From contig BGKB01000087.1 of assembly GCA_003116975.1 (NCBI GenBank), positions 186,001 through 250,000 of the forward strand: a DNA stretch of 64,000 bases, read 5' to 3'. Of this stretch, positions 49,237-58,525 are shown piece after piece. The position numbers and the translations under genes are program-made. Numbering within the stretch: the first letter of the stretch is position 1; each line of letters begins with the position of its first letter. Origin of the DNA: Aurantiochytrium sp. KH105. Its lineage: Eukaryota > Sar > Bigyra > Thraustochytrida > Thraustochytriidae. The notes under the pieces were generated by a model, which was not told the origin of the DNA, did not search any database, and worked only from the letters and a program-made list of their open reading frames with translations.

Positions 49237-51408
49237 TTACTTGAGCTTCATCCACTTGGGCTTCCCCGGCGTCTTGGTTCGTGCTCCGTCTTCACCCAAA
49301 GCAGCTCCCGCCGCAGAGGCGCCCGTGGCGGATCCCTGCGCGGACGCTACGGCCGCTGCATCGCCTTGGGCTTGTTGCTTGGCCTCGCTGACCACAGAAT
49401 GGGATGTTGGTAAAGCAGGTGTGTCAATATCCATTTTGGCCTCTGCAGTGACCTCCTCCTCTTTGGTGCTCGAGGTTACCAAACATGCAGAGTCCGCAAG
49501 ATACTCTTGGGGCGCGTCTGGCATCGTCCAGCGAAGATGGACGAGAGCGGCTGGCACGAGGCCCTCGTTTTCAATTGTTTTAGACGTCACGAGCGTTCTT
49601 TGCGGAGGAGACACATAGAGCTCGAATTGGTCTCTGAGAGGTTCCGTGAGAACCTCCGCGATAACTGCACATACCGCTGCGATTTTTTCTCGCGGGGAAA
49701 AGTATGCTTGCACAATGACCCTGTCTGGCAACTGAATGCGGAGAAGGGCGCTCGTATAGACCTTGGCTTTGCGCATGGCCTCAAGCTCGCGCATTGCACG
49801 AGTGCTAAACTTCTCCTCGGCTGCGCGTTGCTGTTGACGAGCCTTGGCTGCAGCAGCAATGAGGCCAAGATCGCTTCGACCAGCAGATTGCGCCGTGCCA
49901 GACGCAGAGGTGCCCTGCAAATGTTCTGAAAAGTTTCGAGCATTGAATCCGCCTTCGGGTCGAAAGACACGCGTTCGGCGTGCCGGTGTGCCTGCATCGG
50001 CGATGATCTTATCTCTGGCAGCGCGCAAGTCGGCGAGCTCGCGCTCGACTGCAGAGTCGCCGGGCTTGACGGGGAGTTGCGGCGTCAGTCGTGTGAGATT
50101 TGTCTTGTAGGGATCAAAGTCAGCCGCGAGCTCTGCCTCGCGCTGCTGCTTCTCCTCGGCCGATACGGGCGCAGGAAGTTGTGAGAGCGCGCTGACTTCG
50201 TAGGGGGAGCATCCCACTTCAAGAGCTAGCTGTCCTAGTTTGTCCACGGCCTGGCGCAAGCGAGCATCGCCGTTGCCGCCTTGGCTGACAGGACCCGTGG
50301 CGGACTCGGGAAGAACCCAAAAGCCGCGTTGGGAGGTAAAGCCAACGGCGCGGAGTACCTCGAGCGCAGCGGCATACTTGCCAACCTTTTGCTGGAAGGT
50401 CGCATTGCTTTGATTGATTCGACGGACGCGCTCGTCGGTAGGTCTGCGTATGACTGTGGCGATTATTTTGAGGAGAGTTTGTGCAATTGTGCGCGAGTCC
50501 TCGTCAAAGTAAGTATTGCGAATGCCCGTGACAGCGGCGGCAATCGCATCAGCGTGTGCAGCGGGCTTTAGTCGCACATCTTCCTCCTCACCCTCGAGGC
50601 TCGTGTCCATTTGATCATTGGTCGTTTTTGTGGCGTTATTGTCATCGTCCGCGTTAGTGGTATCCATGGGCTGAGAGTCTGATTCAGCGGCGGGCGCTTT
50701 CTCTTCTGGATTGGACGCTTGTTGCTGCGATGACGCAGAGGTCGCTCCAGAGTCGTTGCTGTTTTCTGTCTTGCTAAGGTTGGCCCGCAGGGCTGCAGAG
50801 CCCGACGAGAGGCCTAGTGATCGTAGAGTCGTTTGTGCGAGCGCGTCGCACGATACCTTATTTTGCAAAAAGAGGATCTCCAAGACGTTGGCTGCCAGAG
50901 CGGGACCGATGGCAGCGTCGGCGCTGGCACTCTCCAGGATGGCGGCAAGCGTACTATCGGGGGGAAATTTGCCCCGAAAAGCCTTGCCATTGGGGAAGCG
51001 AATTTGCACGTGGACGGTGCCCGAGGCTGGCGCAGCTGCAGCGCGTGGCGCGGGCGCGGGCGTCGCAACGACTGCAGCGGGGGCGGCGTCCGCGTCGTTT
51101 GCAGCGGAAGATGAAGAAGCCTCGCGGACCCCCGTCGTGTGCAGGTCGAGAAGTGCGTTATTGACGAGTCCCGTGAAGCGGAAGGGTAGGCTTGCGTCGA
51201 GTTTCTTGCCTCTGTGGGTAAGGTGAGTGCGTTGCGGGTTTAGCTCAAGGCCGAGTTTCGCGCCAAAGAGGGCACAGGCGTCATCCACTACGGTCTGCAG
51301 CGTTGTGGCGACCGTGGCGACTTTGACCTTTTCTCTCCGGCCACGGAACTGCACCGTCAGCACGCCCGCGGCCGGGCCGTCGCGCGGCGCGCTCCCCAGC
51401 GCCGGCAT
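49237..51408 (-). CDS. TUG/ASPSCR1-type UBX protein with an internal PUB domain
   Basis: A single exon of 723 residues from ATG 51408. Residues ~14-92 match the TUG ubiquitin-like domain (VLTVQFRGRREKVKVATVAT, LELNPQRTHLTHRGKKLD). A second ubiquitin-like segment follows at ~130-210 (VQIRFPNGKAFRGKFPPDST). An acidic, Ser/Gln-rich linker leads to a PUB domain at ~293-370 (DSRTIAQTLLKIIATVIRRPTDERVRRINQSN, then AALEVLRAVGF). A C-terminal UBX domain is at ~548-630 (ALLRIQLPDRVIVQAYFSPRE, FELYVSPPQRTL). UBX and PUB domains both bind the AAA ATPase p97/Cdc48, so this is probably a p97 adaptor in protein sorting or complex disassembly. Animal TUG lacks PUB as far as I know, so the combination is notable. 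It ends in a Lys-Pro-Lys-Trp-Met-Lys-Leu-Lys tail. Confidence 0.85.
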   Translation of the reverse strand: MPALGSAPRDGPAAGVLTVQFRGRREKVKVATVATTLQTVVDDACALFGAKLGLELNPQRTHLTHRGKKLDASLPFRFTGLVNNALLDLHTTGVREASSSSAANDADAAPAAVVATPAPAPRAAAAPASGTVHVQIRFPNGKAFRGKFPPDSTLAAILESASADAAIGPALAANVLEILFLQNKVSCDALAQTTLRSLGLSSGSAALRANLSKTENSNDSGATSASSQQQASNPEEKAPAAESDSQPMDTTNADDDNNATKTTNDQMDTSLEGEEEDVRLKPAAHADAIAAAVTGIRNTYFDEDSRTIAQTLLKIIATVIRRPTDERVRRINQSNATFQQKVGKYAAALEVLRAVGFTSQRGFWVLPESATGPVSQGGNGDARLRQAVDKLGQLALEVGCSPYEVSALSQLPAPVSAEEKQQREAELAADFDPYKTNLTRLTPQLPVKPGDSAVERELADLRAARDKIIADAGTPARRTRVFRPEGGFNARNFSEHLQGTSASGTAQSAGRSDLGLIAAAAKARQQQRAAEEKFSTRAMRELEAMRKAKVYTSALLRIQLPDRVIVQAYFSPREKIAAVCAVIAEVLTEPLRDQFELYVSPPQRTLVTSKTIENEGLVPAALVHLRWTMPDAPQEYLADSACLVTSSTKEEEVTAEAKMDIDTPALPTSHSVVSEAKQQAQGDAAAVASAQGSATGASAAGAALGEDGARTKTPGKPKWMKLK

Positions 51409-52870
51409 CTCGTCGCTGCTTCGTTCTCGTGTTCGTTCGGCTTCGTCGGCCGGCCGTTTCCCTGCGCCGACGCGGCTACCTGGACGGCGCAGCGGCGGGT
51501 GCCCGCGGCCAGGCTGCGATCTCGCTCTCGCGACGGTCCCGCTCTCGCGGCGGTCTCGAAGCGCGCGCCCTTGGGCCCGATGGTCTCGCGTCGCTCCCGA
51601 GGCGAGTGGTTTCTATCTTGTTTTGGTCGCTATCTACTGCTGTTTAGCTCTCCACACGCTCTCTCATAAACAAACGCCCGGTTGCTCTTGCGTACTCTTC
51701 ATCGTCGCGCCTTTGAGGCACCTCTCTCTCGCGCGCGCGAGTGATTTGGTGCTTCGTCCTTGCTCTCCTCCTGGCCCGCGACGCGCCTCGCGCTCCCGAC
51801 GCCTTCGCGCTCTGCTGCCCGCGACTTCGATACAAGCGCGGCTCCGCATCAACAGCCACAGGCAGGTGACAATCAGGACAATCAGCGCTGCATCATGTTC
51901 AACTTCGCCGAGCCAGCCAGCGCTCCAAGCCAGACGCCGCCTCGCGCTGCGCAGCGCACGCACGCCCGAGCGCGCGAGCGCGCAGATGGCCCTCTCGTCG
52001 CCGCTTCGCCGCGCCTCGAAGCCCGCTCGCTCGCCCGCTCGCCGTGCGGCATGCCGGGTCTCCATCTCCATCATCGCCTCGCCTCGCGTGGCCTCCGCGC
52101 GCGCGTCGCGAGCCGGGCCCGCGCGGACCGGTCCAGGCCGCGCCGCCTGGCCTCGGCTCGGCCTCCCGCTCGCGGGCGCGGGGTCCTCTCGCGCGGCCTG
52201 GCTCGGGCGGCGCCTGTCCGCGTGTCCATGGCGCCAATCCTGGGGTCTTGGGTTCGGGTTCTGGGTTCGCGGGTGCGGTCGGGCAAAGCAGTATCTTTGG
52301 ATCCTGGCGGCCTTCCTGCAGCGCGCGCACGCAGCCGCAGACGCCGCGCGGCCACTTCCGGGACGGGCGTTCGCGGCTCCGGGGCGGGTCCTCGCGCCGC
52401 CGCCTGCGCCGCACTGCGCTGCGCTGCGCTGCCGCGCGGCTGCGTCTGCGGCTGCGGCCCTGCGCAGCTCGAGTCGCGCCCGCGAGCGCCTTCGAGCGTG
52501 CAAAAGCAAAAGCAAAAGCCGAAGCCGAAGCCCCGCCCGCCCGCCCGCCTCGCCGCGCCAGGCGACCCGCCCGCCTCGCCGCGCTAGGCGGAGAGCAGCT
52601 CGCGCCGCGGCGCGCTCCGGAGCGCCGCGTCTTCGTCGTCGGCAGCGGTCTCGACGTCGCAGCGGCCATCCCTCGATCGTCGCAGCGTCCATCCATCGTC
52701 ACCAGAGCCCCGCCGCCCGCCGCCGCCGCCCCGTGCGTACGTGCGTGCGTGCCTGCGCGCCTGCGCCTCTACAGCGCTCCTTCGCCCGCCTCGCCGCGCG
52801 CCTCGCCGCGCAGGCAGGTGCCTCGCTCGCGTTCGCGCCTCGTGCTCACCGCCTCGCTCCTCGTCCCTCT

Positions 52871-52908
52871 TCATCCATCCATCCATCCATCCATCCATCC
52901 ATCCATTC
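52871..52908. repeat. CATC tetranucleotide repeat
   Basis: About nine ATCC/CATC units, the same motif as 12945-12966. Confidence 0.9.
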
Positions 52909-53176
52909 CTCCATCGCAGCGCAGCGCAGCCCGTGGCCGGCCTCCCGTCGCAGCCGCGCGCTCGCTCCCGCGCAACGCAACGCAGCGCAACGCAGCGCAG
53001 CGCCGTACAGCCGCACAGCGCGGCGCACTCCGCGTCGGCGTCCTCGCGAGGCCGCGGCGTGCACGCGCTCGGCAGCTCGCTAGCTCGCTCCAGCTGGCCG
53101 TAGAGAGGGAGAGCGAGCGTGAAAACCGGGTCGCCGCGGCGGAAATCGCGGGGAAGTAGAAGCGGAATCCAGGCGG

Positions 53177-53178
53177 GA

Positions 53179-53274
<96 letters not shown>

Positions 53275-53298
53275 AACGAAGGAAGGAAGGAAGGAAGG
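53177..53298 (+). repeat. (GAAA)25 microsatellite plus GAAG units before pyrophosphatase
   Basis: One hundred nucleotides of perfect GAAA (53177-53276) are followed by about five GAAG units. The array ends 10 nt before the pyrophosphatase ATG, so it is the gene's 5' leader or core promoter. It is purine-only on the coding strand. Confidence 0.95.
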
Positions 53299-53308
53299 GC
53301 AGAGAAGG

Positions 53309-54088
53309 ATGGCAGACCCGGATCGCGCGCAGCAGGAGCAGCAGCAGGAGCAGCAGCAGCAGGCGGCGAGGCGGACGCGGCAGGAGGGCGGCGAGGAGGC
53401 GCTGGACGAGATGTTCAAGAAGCGCGGCGACCGGAAGAAGGCGGCGGCGGCGGCCGTCGAGGAGGATGAGGAGACGTGGCTGGAGAAGAGCGTGGCGCGC
53501 AAGGTGAGCATCGAGGGCCTCGCGCTCAAGAGGCTGACGCCCTTCGACCCGTACACGTTCGAGCTGGGGCAGAACTTCCCCGAGGAGCTGCCCGTGTTCA
53601 TCGAGGTGGCCATGGGCAGCCGCAACAAGTTCGAGTGGGACCAGGACGCCGGCGTGCTCATGCTCGACCGCGTGATCCACTCGAGCATGCACTACCCCAA
53701 CGACTACGGCTTCATTCCCAGCACGCTCTGCGACGACGGCGACCCGCTCGATATCCTCGTCATGGGCACCCAGCCGCTTGTGCCCGGTTGCATCTGCAAG
53801 GCGCGCCCTATCGCCTACATGGTCATGGAGGACGAAAAGGGCATGGACGAGAAGGTCTTGGCCGTGCTGGCCAACGATGCCATGTTCCAGGACATCCGCA
53901 CGCTTGAGGACCTCCCCAGCCACAAGCTCCGCGAGATCAGCCACTTCTTTGAGACCTACAAGGCCCTCGAGCGCAACAAGTGGGCCAAGGTTGGTGAGTG
54001 GCACGGCACCGAGGAGACCTACGAGCTCATCCGCCGCTCCAACGTCGCCTTTCTCGAAAAGTCACAGGCCATCGAGGAGTCTCTCTAG
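53309..54088 (+). CDS. ppa: Soluble inorganic pyrophosphatase (family I)
   Basis: ATG 53309 gives 259 residues. A Gln-rich and charged N-terminal extension of ~75 residues precedes the catalytic domain. It has the family signatures: IEVAMGSRNKFEWDQD (substrate-contacting Lys), HYPNDYGFIPSTL, and the metal-binding motif DGDPLDILV with its three Asp residues. Later come DEKGMDEKVLAVLANDAMF and HFFETYKALE. The last two resemble the plant and bacterial subtype. It hydrolyses pyrophosphate from biosynthetic reactions in the cytosol. The N-terminal extension is not a clear transit peptide (no hydrophobic or Arg-amphipathic start). It is convergent with ARP2, 209 nt between stops. Confidence 0.95.
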   Translation: MADPDRAQQEQQQEQQQQAARRTRQEGGEEALDEMFKKRGDRKKAAAAAVEEDEETWLEKSVARKVSIEGLALKRLTPFDPYTFELGQNFPEELPVFIEVAMGSRNKFEWDQDAGVLMLDRVIHSSMHYPNDYGFIPSTLCDDGDPLDILVMGTQPLVPGCICKARPIAYMVMEDEKGMDEKVLAVLANDAMFQDIRTLEDLPSHKLREISHFFETYKALERNKWAKVGEWHGTEETYELIRRSNVAFLEKSQAIEESL

Positions 54089-54209
54089 ATCAGTATTTCA
54101 ACCCCACCCTTTTACAGTCTTTCGACCACTAGCCCATCGCCAACTCGAGCTCGCCTTCGGCAGAGGCCTCACGCCGCGCTGGCATCACCACCGCCAGGCG
54201 TACTTCCCT

Positions 54210-54210
54210 N
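54210..54210. other. Ambiguous base (N)
   Basis: A single undetermined base within a short intergenic region, next to an A/G-rich stretch. It marks a sequencing or assembly ambiguity and touches no gene. Confidence 0.99.
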
Positions 54211-54297
54211 GAGAGAAAGAGACTGAAGGGGAAAAAAGAAAAAGAAAAAGAGAAAGGTATTGGCATGAAGGAGGTGAAGTGCTTCCATAAAAGACTC

Positions 54298-55461
54298 TCA
54301 CTTGAGCTTCTCAAGGCATCGGTTGATGCCCTTCTCGTCGTACTCGCTTCGCGTAATCCAGAACTCGTCGCGGTCACGCATCAGGTCACCAAGCACCGAG
54401 GCGCCCAGATACACCATGTGCTTGCGGCGGGGCGGATCCTCAATACGCAGCTTGAGGCGGTTCAGGCGGCTCACATCGCCCTTGAGCACATTCTCGAGGT
54501 ACAGCTCGCGAATGTCTTTCTCCAGACGCGAGGGGAGACCCGGATACATGGACGAGCCGCCAGAGAGGACGATGTGCTTGTAGTAGTCTGCTCGGCAATC
54601 CATGTCGGCTGCCTGGATCATGTTGAAGACCATCTCTGGGATGCCCTCACCGTCGCAGTCAACAAGGCCGGGCTGAAAGAGCGCCTCGGGGGCCTCGAAA
54701 CGCTCGCGACCCGCCTTGATGACCGTGCCGTCAGGAAGCTGGTACGTCTCCACCAGCACAGTCGTTTCCTGCGCTAGTGCGCGCTCCTTCTTGATGTCGA
54801 GCGCGACGTACGCCAGCTTCTCCTTGATCTCGCGAACCGTCTCGAAATCAGCCGTGCGGTTAAACGAATAGCCGCGCAGCAGCAACAGCTTGATCATATA
54901 GCGCGTAATGTGTCGGCCGGCTACGTTCAGCCTCCGAATGAGGTGGCCCGGGACGAAGCCCTCGTAAACAGGCACTACGTGCGTCACACCATCGCCACTG
55001 TCCACCACCACACCGGTGAGCAGACCCTGTGCGTACAGCACGAGCATGGCTTGGATGGCCATGTGGGCGGCCTCAAAGCCGTACTTCTCGAACATGGTCT
55101 CGATGGTAATCTTGCGGTTGGCCGTCGGATTCAGCGGCGCCTCTGTGAGCATGATCTTCTTGCCCGAAGGATCGATCTTGAGCTTATCGTGAAACGTGTA
55201 GTCCCACAGATGCTGCATATCCTCCCAGTTCTGGACGATACCGTTCTCCACGGGGTACCCGATACGGAGGGCGAATCGCACGGCAGCGGCTTCATCTCCG
55301 CACATGACGTCCTTCAGTTCCGTGCCTTCGATCGACTCCATCTCGGCGCGAAGCTGGGGCCGTCCAACCATGCTTGGGAAGACGCCTTCCGGGAAATTCG
55401 TGCCGGCGTAGCCGACCTTGACGAAGCCAGTACCATTATCACAAACGACGACGTCCGACAT
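54298..55461 (-). CDS. ARP2: Actin-related protein 2 (Arp2/3 complex)
   Basis: ATG 55461 ([20 protein letters not shown]) gives 387 residues, the normal ARP2 length. The actin fold is complete: phosphate loop 1 [13 protein letters not shown], then [18 protein letters not shown], phosphate loop 2 [19 protein letters not shown], the adenosine motif [19 protein letters not shown] and the C-terminal [23 protein letters not shown] and [19 protein letters not shown] are diagnostic of ARP2 rather than actin. ARP2 and ARP3 form the first actin-like pair of the branching nucleator at cell cortex and endocytic sites. Single exon, no missing residues. Confidence 0.97.
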   Translation of the reverse strand: MSDVVVCDNGTGFVKVGYAGTNFPEGVFPSMVGRPQLRAEMESIEGTELKDVMCGDEAAAVRFALRIGYPVENGIVQNWEDMQHLWDYTFHDKLKIDPSGKKIMLTEAPLNPTANRKITIETMFEKYGFEAAHMAIQAMLVLYAQGLLTGVVVDSGDGVTHVVPVYEGFVPGHLIRRLNVAGRHITRYMIKLLLLRGYSFNRTADFETVREIKEKLAYVALDIKKERALAQETTVLVETYQLPDGTVIKAGRERFEAPEALFQPGLVDCDGEGIPEMVFNMIQAADMDCRADYYKHIVLSGGSSMYPGLPSRLEKDIRELYLENVLKGDVSRLNRLKLRIEDPPRRKHMVYLGASVLGDLMRDRDEFWITRSEYDEKGINRCLEKLK

Positions 55462-55563
55462 CTTGCTCAAGTGTCTGCTGGGGAGCTTGCTTACGTGCTC
55501 CTCACCCTTTCAAGATGGACTTCTTACTCAGGTAGCAGCGGCGACGACGCTCTTGACTCCAGG

Positions 55564-55611
<48 letters not shown>

Positions 55612-56954
55612 AACGACGAGGAGGACCTCCACCACTACCACGAAACAACGACGAGGACCGCGCCGGAGACGATCACGTCCGCAGCACGAGCGACGTGCGA
55701 ATGACGCAGGCGCGTGGGTCTGTACGGAGCGCGGGGCGCGGCAGGCCAGCGAGCGGGCGAGTGAGCGAGCGGGCGAGCGCGCGCTCAAGGCGGTCAGATG
55801 AACCCGATCGAGCCACTTCCCACCTCGGCTCTTCTCTCCTCCTCGGTCGGGCCTGGGCGTGCACGGGGCGGCGAGAGGGCGCGCGAGCGGGCGCGACGGC
55901 GAGCGGTAAGCGAGCGGGGTCGGCGCCGGTCTCGGGCGCGCGTGCGGCGGGCGAGGGCGGCCAGGATTGTGATTCTGAGCGCGAGAGAGGGAGATCTTGC
56001 TATCTTCGTGTGCAGCCGTGCGACGCGCACCAGACTACGTACCATTATACACATTTCACAGTGATCTAATTTTTGTGGTCTGACATTATACTTTTTTTAC
56101 AATTTACAAGACCCGGAATACTTTATTGATAAAATACGTGAGTCCATGTGAGTCTTGTAGAGCCTCGCGGGGGAGGGCAATTTTTCGCAAGCCTTGTAAA
56201 GACAGATGATGGATGAGCGCTGGTGGTGAGTCTCAAAAGAAAGGTGGTGGTATAATGTCTTTTGGTATGGCTCGGTTCGGGTTCGGGTGACTCCGCTTGT
56301 GCCAGTTGGATTATACTTAGTGGACTCCGTTTTGACGAACCAGCCGAGTTTGTTTTTGTTTCCTTTCTTTACTTTGCATGGGGGGGGGGAGGTTCTTGTT
56401 CATTTTTCTGGTTCTCGACTTTCATCCCGGCGCCACAGAACTCAGCTCGTCAGCTCGATAAAGACAGACATTGCAAAAGTCATTTTCACCTTTGTCTGCT
56501 GCAACTTTCACTTGTGTCGACAAATTGATACCGGAGGACGTGTCTCTTGGCAGGGGCCCGTATTCCATTCATTTTCAGCGACTTCGGACGTCTCACAAAC
56601 TCGGAATGTCTTTTGGACTTGGGAATGGTCGCTTGGACGGTTTCCAGCCATTTTTGCGCCGCCCTCTCGGCAGCTAGCTAGCTAGCTACAAGGAATCGTG
56701 GCATCGACTTCTGCTTTGTCTTGCCATCGTTTTTAGCCGTTGCTCTTTTGTATAGTAAAAGCCTTGAACTTTGGAAAGGGGGAAAAAAGGACGAGGAGAG
56801 GCTGCACCATTCCAGTCCCGAGACTGGGTTCATCTTGCGAGCTCGCAGACTCGTCTGCGAGCCTGCGCAGAAAGCAGAGTCTGTGCAGGTGAACAGGAAT
56901 CTCCTCCACCGCTGTCCGAGTCAAGCGACCTTTTGGAGGGTGGAAAACGAAAGC
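55462..56954. other. Divergent upstream region with GAC repeat
   Basis: 1.5 kb between ARP2 (minus) and a coiled-coil gene (plus). It contains the GAC array, GAGC-rich sequence to 55960, an AT-rich segment at 56050-56130 and a G9 run near 56381. No gene was recognised. Confidence 0.5.
55564..55612. repeat. GAC trinucleotide repeat
   Basis: About 16 uninterrupted GAC triplets, ~100 nt upstream of the ARP2 start on the opposite strand, within its 5' leader or promoter. Confidence 0.92.
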
Positions 56955-58406
56955 ATGACGCGCGGCGACGACAGCTCAGGACAAACTGCCCTGAGCGGCA
57001 GCGCAGCTCGCAAGGCGCGTCTCGGAAGCCGGGAGGCGCTGAGCGAGGCACGAGAGCTCTTGGCTCGAGAGCTCGACGAAGTACGAGAACGCGAGCGCGC
57101 AACGCGAAGCGAGCTCGAGGCCGAGGTCGACGACTTGCGCGTCCAGGTGAGCCAGCTGACGCGGCGTTTGCAGGAAACGCTTCAGGGCCTCGCGGAATCG
57201 CAAAGCGAGCAAGCCATCCTCGCCCAGGATCTCTCGGAACGCCAGGAGCTTGTTCTTGAACTCGAACGTGCCCAGGAAAAATTGGGTCAGGCGCTTCAAC
57301 AGGAACAAGACCGCAGCGAGGAACTTCTCTCTGCACTCGAACACGCGCGTCTTGATGGCGAAGAAGCGCTACGCACCGGACAAGGTGAAGCAGAAAGCAA
57401 ATTGTCGACACTGCAGCGCGCGCTCCGGGACGAGCGTCGCCGTGCTGCGGCCGAACGCAAATCAAGCGCTGCGGCACTTTCCCTAGCTCTCGCACGACTC
57501 AAAGACCAATCGGCTCGAGCCGCGAGGGCGGAGGCTCACGATTCAGGTCATATTCGAGCTGCACAGGACTACCGCGCTGCAGAAGCGCGCCTTCGCGCCA
57601 AGCTCGAGCAATTCGAGAGCGAGGTGAAGGCCCTAAAACAAAAGTCGCGCAATGCGCCTGAGGCTAGAGACTCCGACGCCTCCACGTTCCATGCCGAGGT
57701 GTCCCCTGGCTCTGCTCTCGACGCGGCGTCACATCAACATCGTCAGTCTCGTCGTCATGAGCAGGTGAATAACTCTCTAGCGCCGAATTTCGAAGCGCCA
57801 GGGCAACAAGAGGCTTTTGAGCGCTTTGACGAAGTCAAAGACAGCGATTCTACGGACCCAGAAGCCTCTTCAAACTTTGAAATTGATGCAAGTGTCGAGC
57901 CCAACTTGGGCCGTCATAGAACCCAAAAGTCTCATCGCAAGCAAGAAGACGAGCCACCGAGACGAGCAAGGCCTCGTGCTCATGAACGCAAAACAAGTCA
58001 CAGTACTCTGTTGGGAAAGGAAATACCGCGTCCGTCTGAGCGCCAAGGCACAAGCTATGCCCAACTATTGCGCGCTGCCGAAGAGCGATGTGCGCGCCTC
58101 GAGGCGAAACTGGCTAAAGCGGAACGTGAAACTGCAACCATGCGATCTGACGCCGAAGCATTTCGACGCGGGGAGGTCGAAGAGCTTTCGAGCCGAGATG
58201 CAGTGATTACGGAGCTGCGAGGCAGAGTGCGCTCCTTGGAAGGAAAGGTACAGCGACGTGACGCTACCATTCGGTCCCAAGCCTCGCTCATTCGAAAGCT
58301 CGACGCAAAGCTAGATTCCATAATTGCGTCCCCGGTGTCAAAACCGCGTTCCGCATCAGCTGTGAAAAAGGCAGGTCGTCAAGTCTACGCACTTGACTGT
58401 GCATGA
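56955..58406 (+). CDS. Coiled-coil protein, 483 aa
   Basis: ATG 56955 (MTRGDDSSGQTALSG) is the first ATG; the frame is open upstream to 56721 from TTG only. Residues ~25-240 are one long coiled coil (REALSEARELLARELDEVRE; LELERAQEKLGQALQQEQDR; LRDERRRAAAERKSS). A disordered, Ser/His/Glu-rich middle (~245-370) follows. A second coiled coil is at ~375-455 (LLRAAEERCARLEAKLAKAE, LRGRVRSLEGKVQRRDATIR). The C-terminus is basic. No family is recognised. The layout, two coils joined by a flexible linker, is common in centrosome, basal-body and vesicle-tether proteins. It is convergent with the vWA gene, 119 nt between stops. Confidence 0.78.
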   Translation: MTRGDDSSGQTALSGSAARKARLGSREALSEARELLARELDEVRERERATRSELEAEVDDLRVQVSQLTRRLQETLQGLAESQSEQAILAQDLSERQELVLELERAQEKLGQALQQEQDRSEELLSALEHARLDGEEALRTGQGEAESKLSTLQRALRDERRRAAAERKSSAAALSLALARLKDQSARAARAEAHDSGHIRAAQDYRAAEARLRAKLEQFESEVKALKQKSRNAPEARDSDASTFHAEVSPGSALDAASHQHRQSRRHEQVNNSLAPNFEAPGQQEAFERFDEVKDSDSTDPEASSNFEIDASVEPNLGRHRTQKSHRKQEDEPPRRARPRAHERKTSHSTLLGKEIPRPSERQGTSYAQLLRAAEERCARLEAKLAKAERETATMRSDAEAFRRGEVEELSSRDAVITELRGRVRSLEGKVQRRDATIRSQASLIRKLDAKLDSIIASPVSKPRSASAVKKAGRQVYALDCA

Positions 58407-58525
58407 GTGTCGTTAGGCCTACAACTGCGAGATCAGTCGTCGTCTTGTAATGATTTGTCTGACAGCAATAGTTCTTTGAAGAATGTCGAGGAACGAAGAG
58501 AACGAACAGTCAATTAAATTGTTGT

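Larger units (their letters stand above)
51409..53308. other. GC-rich divergent upstream region with repeats
   Basis: 1.9 kb between the UBX gene (minus) and pyrophosphatase gene (plus). Very GC-rich with CATCC (52871-52908), GCAACGCAGC runs (52972-53000) and the (GAAA)25 array. Open frames of several hundred codons on both strands are Arg/Ala/Pro-rich, cross the repeats and are not credible genes. Confidence 0.55.

Noticed and set aside
51227..53083. Plus-strand open frame of 618 codons
   Set aside because: It overlaps the N-terminal coding region of the UBX gene on the other strand and is Arg/Ala/Ser-rich GC-driven sequence.
52871..54004. Minus-strand open frame of 377 codons opposite the pyrophosphatase
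   Set aside because: It is the antisense of the pyrophosphatase gene plus the GAAA array read as Phe-Leu-Ser-Phe.
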